Notes under the pieces: model-generated
What the model was told of the DNA's origin: nothing
Seen by the model: only the letters and a program-made list of their open reading frames with translations
Databases searched by the model: none
Assembly (NCBI RefSeq): GCF_001279695.1
Contig: NZ_LGDD01000199.1
Span: 43,307 to 107,306, forward strand
Direction of reading: 5' to 3'
Source of the DNA: Streptomyces sp. WM6378
GTDB lineage: Bacteria; Actinomycetota; Actinomycetes; Streptomycetales; Streptomycetaceae
DNA: 64,000 nt
Made by a program: the position numbers and the translations under genes
Shown here: positions 15,063-23,252 of the stretch, one piece after another
Numbering within the stretch: the first letter of the stretch is position 1
Layout of the letters: every line of letters begins with the position of its first letter

Positions 15063-18000
15063 TGCCGCGCAGCAACCGCACGGCGGCCGCCTCCAGGTCG
15101 CTCCGCCCCAGGGGGGCGTACTCCGACACCGCGTCGGCGTACGCCGCCCCGTCGGCGTTCTCGGCGGACTCGCGGGACCGGACGGTGGACATCGTCGGGA
15201 ACTCCCGGTGCACGCGCAGCCGTTCGGAGAGCGCGAGCAGGCGTACGCCCACGGTGGTGTCGCCCTTCGCGATCTCGACGAGGCCGACGGCCAGCAGCAC
15301 CGTTCCGGCGACCGGCAGCTCGGTGGAGCTGCCCTCGGTTCTCGGGCCGGCCAGCAACTCCAGTACGCGCACGTGCAGTTGGGCGGCCAGCTCGGCGGCC
15401 GGTTCAAGGCGGCCGTGCCGGGCGTGCGCGGCCACGGCCGCCGACTGGACCTGAAGGGACCACGCCTGCACGAACGGGTCGTTGGCGTGCAGCGCGTCGA
15501 CACCGCGGAGCTGCGCCACCGCCTGCCGCCACAGGCCGAGGCCCAGTTCGGTCAGGCCCCGCAGCAGCGCGATCTCCGCGCGGTTCGCGAGATCCGGGCT
15601 GAAGGCCCGCACCGACTCCGGCTCCGCCTCAAGCGTCGCCAGGTTCAGCCAGCGCTCCGCCTCGTCGACGTCTCCGAGCTGAAGACACGCGAGTACGAGC
15701 CCCCAGCGCACGCCGATCGCGTCGTGCCAGCCGGCCGAGTCGGACCAGTCCCCGGTCCGCTCCAGGACGTTCAGCGCGGCCATCAGATGTTGGTGCGCCT
15801 CCTCGCCGCGCTCGCTCTGCAGGCACAGCTCGCTGATGCGGCTGTGGCCGAGCATCTCGGTTGCCGGGTTGCGCACCTGCGTCAGGGCGTCGAGACCCCG
15901 GCGGGCCGAGTCCAGCGCGCGGTCCATCTCGTGGTCGTGCTCCCACACGTAGCTCGCGATGCACTCGGCGACGCCCGCGAGCAGCGGGTGCTCGGACTCG
16001 CACAGTTCGAGCAGCTGCGTGTAGTGCGGCGGGCGCACCTCGGGCAGCACGCGCAGGACCCGGTCCAGGGCCCTGATCAGGGTGTCCGGCTCGGCGGCCG
16101 GCAGCCTGCGCAGGGTCACCAACTGGCGTACGGCGTGCGGCCCGTAGCCCATGAACAGGCTCAGCGCGCACACCACCGCGGCGCTGCGGGCCGACTCGAC
16201 GTCCTCGGGGCCCGGCCGGAAGTGGGAGAGCGGCCCGGCGCTGTCGGCGGCGAGATCGGTCAGGCGCATGTAGTTGGAGTCGGTGGCCCACAGGGAGGCG
16301 AGCACGGCGGTGAGGGCCGCGATGGCGGGACGGTCGTCACGGGCCAGCGCGTGCCGCAGGGCGAGGACGAGGTTGTCCTGCTCGGTCCTGATGAGCTCCC
16401 AGCCGTTCAGGCCGTCGGAGCTGAACAGGGCGTCGTTGTGCTCCCGGCCGAAGTCCCGTGCCCAGCCGAGGAACCGGTCGGTGACCAGCTCCTCCTCGCC
16501 CGCCTCCGCGCGGCGGCCGGCACTGAACTCCCGTACGGTCTCCAGCATGTGGAAGCGCACCCCGGACGCGGTGTCGGCCGCCTTGATCAGCGACTGGTCG
16601 GCGAGCTGCTCAAGGAGGAACAGCGCGTCCGCGTCGGCCAGTACGTGCTCGGCCGCGTCCTCGGTGAAGCCGCCGGGGAACACCGACAGGGCGCGCAGCG
16701 CGGCCTGGGCCTCGGGTTCCAGGAGGTTCCAGCTCCACTCGACGACGGCGCGCAGGGTGCGGTGGCGTTCCGGTACGTCCCTTCCGCCGCCGCGCAGCAG
16801 CGCGAACCGGTCCCGCAGCCGGCGGGCGATCTCGGGCACGGACAGCACCCGGACCCGGGCCGCGGCCAGCTCGACCGCGAGCGGCAGGCCGTCCAGCTGG
16901 CGGCACAGCTCCTGGACCGCCGCATCGGGCAGCTCCGCGTCGGGCCGCGCGGCTCGGGCCCGCTGGCGGAACAGTTCCACGGTGGAGACGAGGCCGAGCT
17001 CCGGCAGCGCGTACACCGACTCCGACGTCAGGCCGAGCGGCGCCCGGCTGGTGGCGAGCACCCGCAGCTCCTTCGAGCGCGACACCAGGGCCCGCACCAG
17101 CTCGGCGGCGCCCCGGATGACGTGCTCGCAGTTGTCGAGCACGAGCAGCGCGGGACCCTGGCCGAGCGCGCCGACGATGCCGGTGACGATCCCGGCGGGG
17201 CCCGGTGTGCGCAGGGCGACGCCGAGCACCGAGGCGACCTCGGCAGCCACGTCGTCGTCGAGGGTGACACCGGCGAGCGGCACGAAGTGCACCACCCGCT
17301 GCTCGGCCGCGCGGGCCACCGCATGGGCGAGCCGGGTCTTGCCGAGCCCGCCGGGGCCGACGACGGTGGCGACCCGGGCACTGCGCAGCAGCCCGGTGAC
17401 CGCGGCGACGTCGGCGTCCCGGCCGAGCAGCGGGTTCGGCTCGTGCAGCACGCCGTGCCGCACGACGGGGGCCTCGCCGCGCAGCAACTCCTGGTGAATC
17501 TCCTTGAGTTCACCGCCCGGGTCGGCCCCGAGCTCGTCCCGCAGGGCACGGCGGTAGGAGTCGTACCGGGTGAGCGCGGCGGCGGGCCCCGCGGTAGCGG
17601 CCTCGCAGCGTATGAGCTCGGCCAACACCTCCTCGTCCCGGGGCAGTTCGCGGGCGAGCTGGACCAGCGGCTTGACGGCGTCCGCCCTCCTGCCGACCCG
17701 GGCGAGGGCGAGCGCCCGGGCCCGGGCGAGGGAGCGGTACGTCGCGGCCCGCGCGAGACAGAGCGCGGCAACGGGATCGATCAGCTCCTCCCCGTCGGCG
17801 CTCACGACGACCCCGTCCCACAGGGCGAGCCCGGCCTCGGCTTCGGCCAGCGCCTCGCCGTGCTCGCCGGCCCGGGCCCGCGCCTCGCTCGCCGCGGCGT
17901 GCAGCAGCAGGGCGGAACTGTCGACCTGGTCCTCGGCGAGCGCGAGCCGGTACCCGGCCGGGGTGCTGGCGATGACATCCGGCCCGAGCTGCGCCCGCAC

Positions 18001-18198
18001 CCGCGAGACGAGGACCTGTACGGCCTTGCCCGGCCGCTCGGGCTGCTCCTCGGGCCACAGCCCCTCGACGAGGCGCCCGGTGCTGCAGCCCGCCCGAAGG
18101 TCTTCGGCGAGCAGCGCGAGGAGGCCGCGCAGCCGGGGGGCGGTCACTTCCTGGCCCCGGTAGGCGACGCGCGTAAGCAAGGTCAACTCGGTGGTCAC
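15040..18198 (-). CDS. AfsR/SARP-type large regulator with ATPase and TPR-like parts
   Basis: This 1052-aa protein has an N-terminal OmpR-like DNA-binding domain (1-90, with GKAVQVLVSRVRAQLG), a bacterial transcriptional activation domain (about 95-240), an NB-ARC/STAND ATPase (P-loop GPGGLGKTR at 281-289, Walker B LLVLDNCEH) and a long helical, TPR-like C-terminal half. Such proteins switch on secondary-metabolite genes when an ATP-driven conformational change is triggered. It is convergent with the DrrAB-like exporter, overlapping it by 23 bases, and divergent from an AraC-type gene. The target genes are not evident here; an exporter or resistance link is only suggested by position. Confidence 0.88.
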   Translation of the reverse strand: MTTELTLLTRVAYRGQEVTAPRLRGLLALLAEDLRAGCSTGRLVEGLWPEEQPERPGKAVQVLVSRVRAQLGPDVIASTPAGYRLALAEDQVDSSALLLHAAASEARARAGEHGEALAEAEAGLALWDGVVVSADGEELIDPVAALCLARAATYRSLARARALALARVGRRADAVKPLVQLARELPRDEEVLAELIRCEAATAGPAAALTRYDSYRRALRDELGADPGGELKEIHQELLRGEAPVVRHGVLHEPNPLLGRDADVAAVTGLLRSARVATVVGPGGLGKTRLAHAVARAAEQRVVHFVPLAGVTLDDDVAAEVASVLGVALRTPGPAGIVTGIVGALGQGPALLVLDNCEHVIRGAAELVRALVSRSKELRVLATSRAPLGLTSESVYALPELGLVSTVELFRQRARAARPDAELPDAAVQELCRQLDGLPLAVELAAARVRVLSVPEIARRLRDRFALLRGGGRDVPERHRTLRAVVEWSWNLLEPEAQAALRALSVFPGGFTEDAAEHVLADADALFLLEQLADQSLIKAADTASGVRFHMLETVREFSAGRRAEAGEEELVTDRFLGWARDFGREHNDALFSSDGLNGWELIRTEQDNLVLALRHALARDDRPAIAALTAVLASLWATDSNYMRLTDLAADSAGPLSHFRPGPEDVESARSAAVVCALSLFMGYGPHAVRQLVTLRRLPAAEPDTLIRALDRVLRVLPEVRPPHYTQLLELCESEHPLLAGVAECIASYVWEHDHEMDRALDSARRGLDALTQVRNPATEMLGHSRISELCLQSERGEEAHQHLMAALNVLERTGDWSDSAGWHDAIGVRWGLVLACLQLGDVDEAERWLNLATLEAEPESVRAFSPDLANRAEIALLRGLTELGLGLWRQAVAQLRGVDALHANDPFVQAWSLQVQSAAVAAHARHGRLEPAAELAAQLHVRVLELLAGPRTEGSSTELPVAGTVLLAVGLVEIAKGDTTVGVRLLALSERLRVHREFPTMSTVRSRESAENADGAAYADAVSEYAPLGRSDLEAAAVRLLRGISAADPD

Positions 18199-18293
18199 CC
18201 GTGCAGAGTAGCCAGCGCCGGCGGTCCGGGCCCCCTCGCGGGCCGTCCCGGCTCGCCTCGGCAGTGGTTGACCGGCCCGCCGGGCTCGTTCAA

Positions 18294-18328
18294 CGACCCG
18301 ATCGGGGCGGGCACAGAATGTCGGGTCG
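18294..18328. promoter_or_regulatory. Inverted repeat between SARP and AraC-type genes
   Basis: CGACCCGA (18294-18301) and TCGGGTCG (18321-18328) are perfect complements spaced by 19 bases, in the divergent gap of the two regulator genes. It could bind either regulator. Evidence is symmetry and location only. Confidence 0.4.
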
Positions 18329-18382
18329 GGCGCGATGGCCCGCTCCTAGCGTGGGGCGCGTAAGCAAGGAAGGGGGGCCGGG

Positions 18383-19261
18383 ATGCTGAAGCGGCTCAAC
18401 CAGGCCATGGACCACATCGAGGACCGGCTCGACGGAGAGATCGACGTGGGCGAACTCGCCCGCATCGCGATGACGTCGCAGTACCACTTCCGGCGGCTGT
18501 TCTCCGCGCTGGCCGGGATGCCGCTGTCGGAGTACGTGCGGCGCAGGCGGCTGACCGTCGCGGGTGCCGAGGTGCTCGCCGGGCAGCGCACGCTGCTCGA
18601 TGTCGCGGTGCGGTACGGCTACACGTCGGGCGAGGCGTTCGCGCGGGCCTTTCGTGCCGTGCACGGCGTCGGCCCCGGCGAGGCCCGCCGCACCGGCGCG
18701 GCCCTGCGGTCCCAGCCCCGGATGTCCTTCCGCCTCGTCGTCGAAGGGAGCACCAGCATGCGGTACCGGGTCGTGGAGAAGGAAGCGTTCCATCTGGTGG
18801 GGAGGAAGGCGCGGGTTCCGCTCGTGCACGAGGGGGTCAACCCGGCCATCGCCGAGTTCATCCGGAGCGTCGGGCCTCAGACGGCGCTGCGCATCCACCA
18901 CCTGTCCGACCAGGAGCCCGACGGCATCGTCTCGGCCTGCGACAACCTGGACCCCAGCCGGGCCGAGGGCACCGAACTCGACTACTGGCACGCCGCGTTG
19001 ACCCGCGCGGACCCGCCCGAGGACCTCGACTCGCTCCTCGTGCCCGCCGGCACGTGGGCCGTCTTCGAGAACACCGGCCCGTTCCCTCAGGCGCTCCAGC
19101 TCATGTGGCGGGACGTGTTCACCCAGTGGTTCCCGTCGAACCCGTACCAGAGCCGCCCTGGCCCGGAAATCCTGCGCACCCGCCCGTCGGCGGACACCTC
19201 GGACAGCACGGACGCCGTCCTGTGGATCCCGGTCGAGCGGACCGGGCCCGGCAACTCGTAA
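18383..19261 (+). CDS. AraC-family regulator with GyrI-like ligand domain
   Basis: This 292-aa protein has an N-terminal AraC double helix-turn-helix (1-105; VGELARIAMTSQYHFRRLF and the second DVAVRYGYTSGEAFARAFR). It is followed by a GyrI-like/effector-binding domain (about 125-290) of the Rob/SbmC type. Proteins of this build bind small drugs or metabolites and activate efflux or detoxification genes. AAGGAAGGGGGG precedes the ATG. It diverges from the SARP-type gene and converges on the GntR gene with only 11 bases between them. Its target is unknown. Confidence 0.88.
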   Translation: MLKRLNQAMDHIEDRLDGEIDVGELARIAMTSQYHFRRLFSALAGMPLSEYVRRRRLTVAGAEVLAGQRTLLDVAVRYGYTSGEAFARAFRAVHGVGPGEARRTGAALRSQPRMSFRLVVEGSTSMRYRVVEKEAFHLVGRKARVPLVHEGVNPAIAEFIRSVGPQTALRIHHLSDQEPDGIVSACDNLDPSRAEGTELDYWHAALTRADPPEDLDSLLVPAGTWAVFENTGPFPQALQLMWRDVFTQWFPSNPYQSRPGPEILRTRPSADTSDSTDAVLWIPVERTGPGNS

Positions 19262-19272
19262 ACGGTACGGAC

Positions 19273-19980
19273 TCAGCGGCCCGCGCCGAGGCGGCGCTTC
19301 GGCTTGGGGTCCGCGGCCTCGCTCCGCGCCCACAGGGAGCGGACGTGGCCGAGGTGGCGGGTCATGCACTTCTCGGCGGCACGGGCGTCGCCGGCCAGCA
19401 TGAGGTCGAGGAGCTCGACGTGTTCCTCGGCGGAGGGGATGAGCTCGTCGCGCTGGTCGAGGGCGGTCAGACCGTACAGGCGGGAGCGCTTGCGCAGGTC
19501 GCCGACGGTCTCGACCAGGCGCTCGTTGCCGCCCAGGGCGAGCAGCGAGAGGTGGAATTGCCGGTCCGCCTCCAGGTAGCCGATGAGGTCGTGGTCGCGG
19601 GCGGCCCGCACGATCTCCTCGGCGACCGGCCGCAGCGCTTCGAGGTCGGCGCGGTCGGCGCTGCGGGTGATGCGGCCGACCATGGGGACCTCGATCAGCG
19701 CGCGGATCTCCGTGTACTGGTCGAGGTCGCGCTCGTTGACCTCGGTGACCCGGAACCCCTTGTTGCGGACGGGCTCCACCAGCCCCTCGCGCGCGAGGTC
19801 GAGCATGGCCTCGCGCACGGGGGTCGCGGAGATCCCGAAGTCCTCGGCGAGGCCGGGCGCCGAGTAGACCTGGCCGGGGCGGAGCTCGCCGGAGATCAGC
19901 GCGGCGCGCAGCGCGTGAGCGACCTGGTCGCGCAGCCGCTCGGTGGTGGTGATGACCTTGCTCTGCTTCAGGTGACCCAT
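19273..19980 (-). CDS. GntR/FadR-family regulator
   Basis: This 235-aa protein has a GntR winged helix (about 14-78; SAPGLAEDFGISATPVREAMLDL) and an FCD-type all-helical ligand domain (about 88-215), which usually binds a small carboxylic acid through a metal. GGAGG precedes the ATG by 9 bases. It follows the oxidase genes by 53 bases on the same strand and may be the last gene of their operon, so it probably controls the oxidase and the divergent transporter. Confidence 0.88.
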   Translation of the reverse strand: MGHLKQSKVITTTERLRDQVAHALRAALISGELRPGQVYSAPGLAEDFGISATPVREAMLDLAREGLVEPVRNKGFRVTEVNERDLDQYTEIRALIEVPMVGRITRSADRADLEALRPVAEEIVRAARDHDLIGYLEADRQFHLSLLALGGNERLVETVGDLRKRSRLYGLTALDQRDELIPSAEEHVELLDLMLAGDARAAEKCMTRHLGHVRSLWARSEAADPKPKRRLGAGR

Positions 19981-20033
19981 GCTGCTGTTCCTCCGTACCG
20001 AGCGGAGACCCAGAGTACAATGTCACGTTGCTT

Positions 20034-21515
20034 TTAGGGGTCGGTCCCGTCGGGAGGAGGCTCCGGAGACAGGCCCGCCAGCACCCCCAGCGGCACCGGC
20101 GTCGCGAACGGGCGCCGCTCCGAAGGGGGTTCGGCGCCGCCCGCCAGGCAGGACACCGCCGTCCCGCACGTGCGGCCCTGGCACCAGCCCATGCCGGCCC
20201 GGGTCAGGAGTTTGACCGTACGGGCGTCGCGGGCGCCGTAGTCCTGGACCGCCTCGCGGATGCGGCCCGCGGTCACCTCTTCGCAGCGGCACACCTCGGC
20301 GTCGTCGGGGAGCCAGTCGGCCCAGCCGGGGCCCGGCGCGTGGGTGGCTGCCATTGCTTCGGCGAAGGCACGCAGTCTGGTGCGGCGGGACTTCAACTGC
20401 CGCACGCGCCCGCCCGGTCCGGGGTTCCTGCCCAGCCGGGCCGCGATCGCGCGTGCCGCCAACTCCCCTTCCGTACGGGCGAGTTGGGCACCGCCGATGC
20501 CGCCGGGCTCGCCCGCCGCCCAGAGTCCGCGTACGGAGGATTCCTGGCGGGCGTCCAGGGCGAGAGCGAGGGCGCCGTCGGGGGTGCGGCGGGTGGCGCA
20601 GCCGAGGGTGGTGGCCAGTTCGATCCCGGGGACGAGGCCGTGGCCCACGGCCAGCGCGTCGCAGGCGATCCTGCGCCCCGTGCCCGGCACCGGCCGCCAC
20701 TGCCCGTCGAGGCGCGCGACGGTGACGGCCTCGACCCGCTCGGCACCGTGCACCTCGGTCACCGCACTGCGGGTGCGCAGCGCGACCCGGTGGCGCAGCA
20801 GTACCGCGCCGTGCGTCACGGCCTCGGCGAGCTTGTGCGGGTTGGCGGCGAGCGCACGGGGGTGGCGGGCGTACCCCAGATATCCGGACGCCTCGATCAC
20901 GGCCGGGACCTCGGCACCGGCCTCGGCGAGCGAGGAGGCGGCGGCGAGGAGCAGCGGCCCGCTCCCCGCGACGACCACCCGCTTCCCGGGCAGCACGAGC
21001 CCGCCCTTGAGCATGGCCTGGGCCCCACCGGCCCCGACGACCCCGGGCAACGTCCAGCCGGGAAAGGGGAGTTGCCGCTCGTAGGCCCCGGTGGCGAGCA
21101 GCACGGCCCGCGCCCGGACCCGTACCGGCCGCTCTTCGCCGCCGTCGGCCCCGGTCACGGCGTGCACCGTCCACTCGGCGTCGCCGCCGCCGCGCTCGAC
21201 GGTCCAGACGTGGTGCCCGGACAGGTGCGAGACGTCGCTCGCCTCAAGCCGCCCCCGCATGTCCGCGAACGCGTTCCAGTCGTGGTGCAGCCGCTCGGGG
21301 TGTGCGGCTCGCAGGGCGGGAGCGGGCTGCCGGTAGAACTGCCCGCCGATCCGGTCGGAGAGGTCCAACAGGGCGACGCGCAGGCCGAGTTCGCCTGCGG
21401 TAACAGCCCCGGCCAGCCCGGCGGGCCCGGCCCCGATGACGGCGAGGTCGTACGGGTCGCCCCGTCCCGCGGGGCCCCCGTCGAGCCCGGGTGATTCAGA
21501 CGGCGAGTCCGGCAC
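20034..21515 (-). CDS. FAD/[2Fe-2S] oxidoreductase, HcnB/OoxA-like subunit
   Basis: This 493-aa protein has an FAD Rossmann motif (DLAVIGAGPAGLAG, about 23-36), a second nucleotide-binding motif (VVVAGSGPLLLAAASSLAEAG) and a C-terminal BFD-type [2Fe-2S] site with four cysteines in VCRCEEV and WCQGRTC. This build matches the alpha subunit of HcnABC-like enzymes, including hydrogen cyanide synthase, octopine/nopaline oxidase and D-hydroxyproline dehydrogenase. Its GTG start lies 20 bases inside the [2Fe-2S] gene. The substrate cannot be assigned from the sequence. The neighbouring oligopeptide-type transporter suggests an imported amino-acid derivative. Confidence 0.85.
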   Translation of the reverse strand: MPDSPSESPGLDGGPAGRGDPYDLAVIGAGPAGLAGAVTAGELGLRVALLDLSDRIGGQFYRQPAPALRAAHPERLHHDWNAFADMRGRLEASDVSHLSGHHVWTVERGGGDAEWTVHAVTGADGGEERPVRVRARAVLLATGAYERQLPFPGWTLPGVVGAGGAQAMLKGGLVLPGKRVVVAGSGPLLLAAASSLAEAGAEVPAVIEASGYLGYARHPRALAANPHKLAEAVTHGAVLLRHRVALRTRSAVTEVHGAERVEAVTVARLDGQWRPVPGTGRRIACDALAVGHGLVPGIELATTLGCATRRTPDGALALALDARQESSVRGLWAAGEPGGIGGAQLARTEGELAARAIAARLGRNPGPGGRVRQLKSRRTRLRAFAEAMAATHAPGPGWADWLPDDAEVCRCEEVTAGRIREAVQDYGARDARTVKLLTRAGMGWCQGRTCGTAVSCLAGGAEPPSERRPFATPVPLGVLAGLSPEPPPDGTDP

Positions 21516-21810
21516 GGCCGTCCCCTTCCTGCGTGGTGATCTCGTCGCCGGGCCCCGCAGTCGCCAGGCAGGCCCTCCGATTGGGCACCCCGTTGATCAC
21601 CGCGAGGCACTCGTAACACTGACCGATGCCGCAGAACGCACCCCGCGGCCGGCCGCCTTCCCGGGTCGTGCGCCAGGCCAGGATGCCCGCCGCCCACAGC
21701 GCCGCGGCGACGGTCTGGCCCGGCAGCGCCGACACCGGGCGACCGTCGACCCGGACCTCGAACGCCGGGCCCGGCAGCGCCCGAGCGAGTTCCCTGGGGG
21801 TTCGGGCCAC
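21496..21810 (-). CDS. [2Fe-2S] ferredoxin-like subunit, HcnA-like
   Basis: This 104-aa protein carries a plant-type ferredoxin site, C-x4-C-x2-C-x12-C, in CGIGQCYECL and the later RRAC. It fits the small subunit that passes electrons between the two flavoproteins of HcnABC-type oxidases; family members are about this size. The GTG start follows AAAGGAGG. Its end overlaps the HcnB-like gene by 20 bases. The 5' leader contains a tandem 20-bp duplication. Confidence 0.87.
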   Translation of the reverse strand: MARTPRELARALPGPAFEVRVDGRPVSALPGQTVAAALWAAGILAWRTTREGGRPRGAFCGIGQCYECLAVINGVPNRRACLATAGPGDEITTQEGDGRAGLAV

Positions 21811-21821
21811 CGTGGCCCTCC

Positions 21822-21890
21822 TTTCCTGGCGATGCGTTGAATTTCCTGGCGATGCGTTGAAACGGATGACGGTGACGGTGACGGTGACGG
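21822..21890. repeat. Tandem 20-bp duplication plus hexamer repeat
   Basis: The 20-base unit TTTCCTGGCGATGCGTTGAA occurs twice head to tail (21822-21841 and 21842-21861). It is followed by about four copies of a GACGGT-like hexamer up to 21890. Both fall in the 81-base gap between the HcnC-like and HcnA-like genes, upstream of the ribosome site of the latter. Confidence 0.85.
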
Positions 21891-21891
21891 A

Positions 21892-23091
21892 TCAGGCGTC
21901 GGCGTCGAAGCGCGCTGGGTCGAACTGGTCTATTTTCAGCTGGAGTTGGGCCCCCGTGAGGCACCCCGCGATGATCCGCCCGGTCGCCGGGGCGAGCCCG
22001 ATCCCCGCACCCTCGTGCCCACACGCGTGCAGCAGTCCGGGCACCCGCGGGTCGGGCCCGATCGCCGGGAGGTGGTCCGGCAGATACGGGCGGAAGCCCG
22101 CGTACGTACGCATCGTCCGGACGCCGGCGAGGACGGGGAAGAGCGCCGTCGCCCCGGCCGCCAGGCGGCGCAGGACCTCGACGGACAGCGTCCGGTCGAA
22201 GCCGACGCGTTCGCGGCTCGCGCCGATCAGGACCGGGCCCGCCGGAGTGCCCTCGACCACGGCCGAGGTCTGGAGCGCGGCCGAACCGCTGGCCACGTCG
22301 GCGACGTAGTCCGCCGCGTACACCTTGTGCCGCACCACGCGCGGCAGCGGCTCGGTGACCAGGACGAAGCCGCGCCGGGGCAGCACGGGCAGCAACACCC
22401 CGGCAAGGCGGGCGAGTTCGCCGCCCCAGGTGCCGGCCGCGTTCACCACGTGCGGGGCGTACCGCGCACCGGAGGCGGTCCGCACCCCCCGCACCGCGCC
22501 GCCCGGCCCGGCGAGCAGGCCGGTGACCTCCTCGCCGGGCCCGAGCCGGACCTCGGCGCCCGAGGCGCGCAGCAGGTGGGCGGCGGCGAGGGCGGGCATG
22601 ACCTGGGCGTCCTGGGGATAGTGGAAGCCCCCCGCGAGACCCGGCGCCAGGTGTGGCTCCAGGTCGGGCAGCCGGTCGGCCGCCACCTCGCGTACGGTCA
22701 CGCCCGCCTTCTCCTGGCCCGCCGCGAAGGTGCGCAGCGCGGCCAGCCCCGCCTCGTCGGAGGCGACGACGAGGCCCCCCTTGGGCTCGTACTCGACCCC
22801 GCGCGGCAGCAGCTCGGCGAGCTCCTGCCACAACTGGGACGAGAACAGGGCGAGTTCGAGCTCCGGGCCCGGCTCCTTGTCGGAGACGAGGAGGTTGCCC
22901 TCGCCCGATCCCGTGGTGCCGCCCGCCACCGGGCCCCGGTCGAGCACGGTGACGCGCAGGCCGGCCCGGGCCGCGTAGTAGGCGCAGGCGGCCCCCACGA
23001 CCCCCGCCCCGACGACGATGACGTCCGGGGCGCTTCTCGTGGAGCTGGCGGAGCTTGCAGATCTCCTGGAACTCATGGATCCCGTGGGCAC
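21892..23091 (-). CDS. FAD amino-acid oxidase, HcnC/OoxB-like subunit
   Basis: This 399-aa protein has the DAO-family FAD motif (DVIVVGAGVVGAACAYYAA, about 23-41) and the C-terminal GHEGAGIGLAPATG segment that binds the flavin. It corresponds to the beta subunit, which oxidises the substrate amine, of HcnABC-type complexes. The GTG at 23091 and an ATG at 23076 (SSRRSASSAS) are both possible starts; the shorter one lacks only five residues. It is the first gene of the minus-strand oxidase operon and faces the transporter operon across 161 bases. Candidate substrates are glycine, hydroxyproline or opines. Confidence 0.85.
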   Translation of the reverse strand: MPTGSMSSRRSASSASSTRSAPDVIVVGAGVVGAACAYYAARAGLRVTVLDRGPVAGGTTGSGEGNLLVSDKEPGPELELALFSSQLWQELAELLPRGVEYEPKGGLVVASDEAGLAALRTFAAGQEKAGVTVREVAADRLPDLEPHLAPGLAGGFHYPQDAQVMPALAAAHLLRASGAEVRLGPGEEVTGLLAGPGGAVRGVRTASGARYAPHVVNAAGTWGGELARLAGVLLPVLPRRGFVLVTEPLPRVVRHKVYAADYVADVASGSAALQTSAVVEGTPAGPVLIGASRERVGFDRTLSVEVLRRLAAGATALFPVLAGVRTMRTYAGFRPYLPDHLPAIGPDPRVPGLLHACGHEGAGIGLAPATGRIIAGCLTGAQLQLKIDQFDPARFDADA

Positions 23092-23252
23092 GTCAGTAAT
23101 ATTTCACATGGCACCCTGCATGCCAAGGACTCGCCCGGATCGGATAAAAGAACTCCCGACACCTTGTCAGTGCAATTTCACATTACTATGTTACGGGTCA
23201 CATTCCAGCCGTCTCAGGCTGTCCGAACCGCCCACGGAGTGAGTGACCACTG
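23092..23252. promoter_or_regulatory. Divergent control region of oxidase and transporter
   Basis: This AT-richer gap holds two direct copies of ATTTCACAT (23101-23109 and 23175-23183) and a partial third, GTCACATTCC, near 23187. They could be sites for the nearby GntR protein or a catabolite regulator. Promoters for both operons must lie here. Confidence 0.45.

Noticed and set aside
15208..18363. 1051-codon plus-strand frame opposite the SARP-type gene
   Set aside because: It is antisense to a well-defined multi-domain protein, rich in Gln/Gly/Arg and without recognisable motifs.
23164..23190. Possible promoter-like GTTAC/CATTAC dyad as the GntR operator
   Set aside because: The symmetry is weak, and no matching copy was seen before the GntR gene itself, so only the direct repeats are reported.
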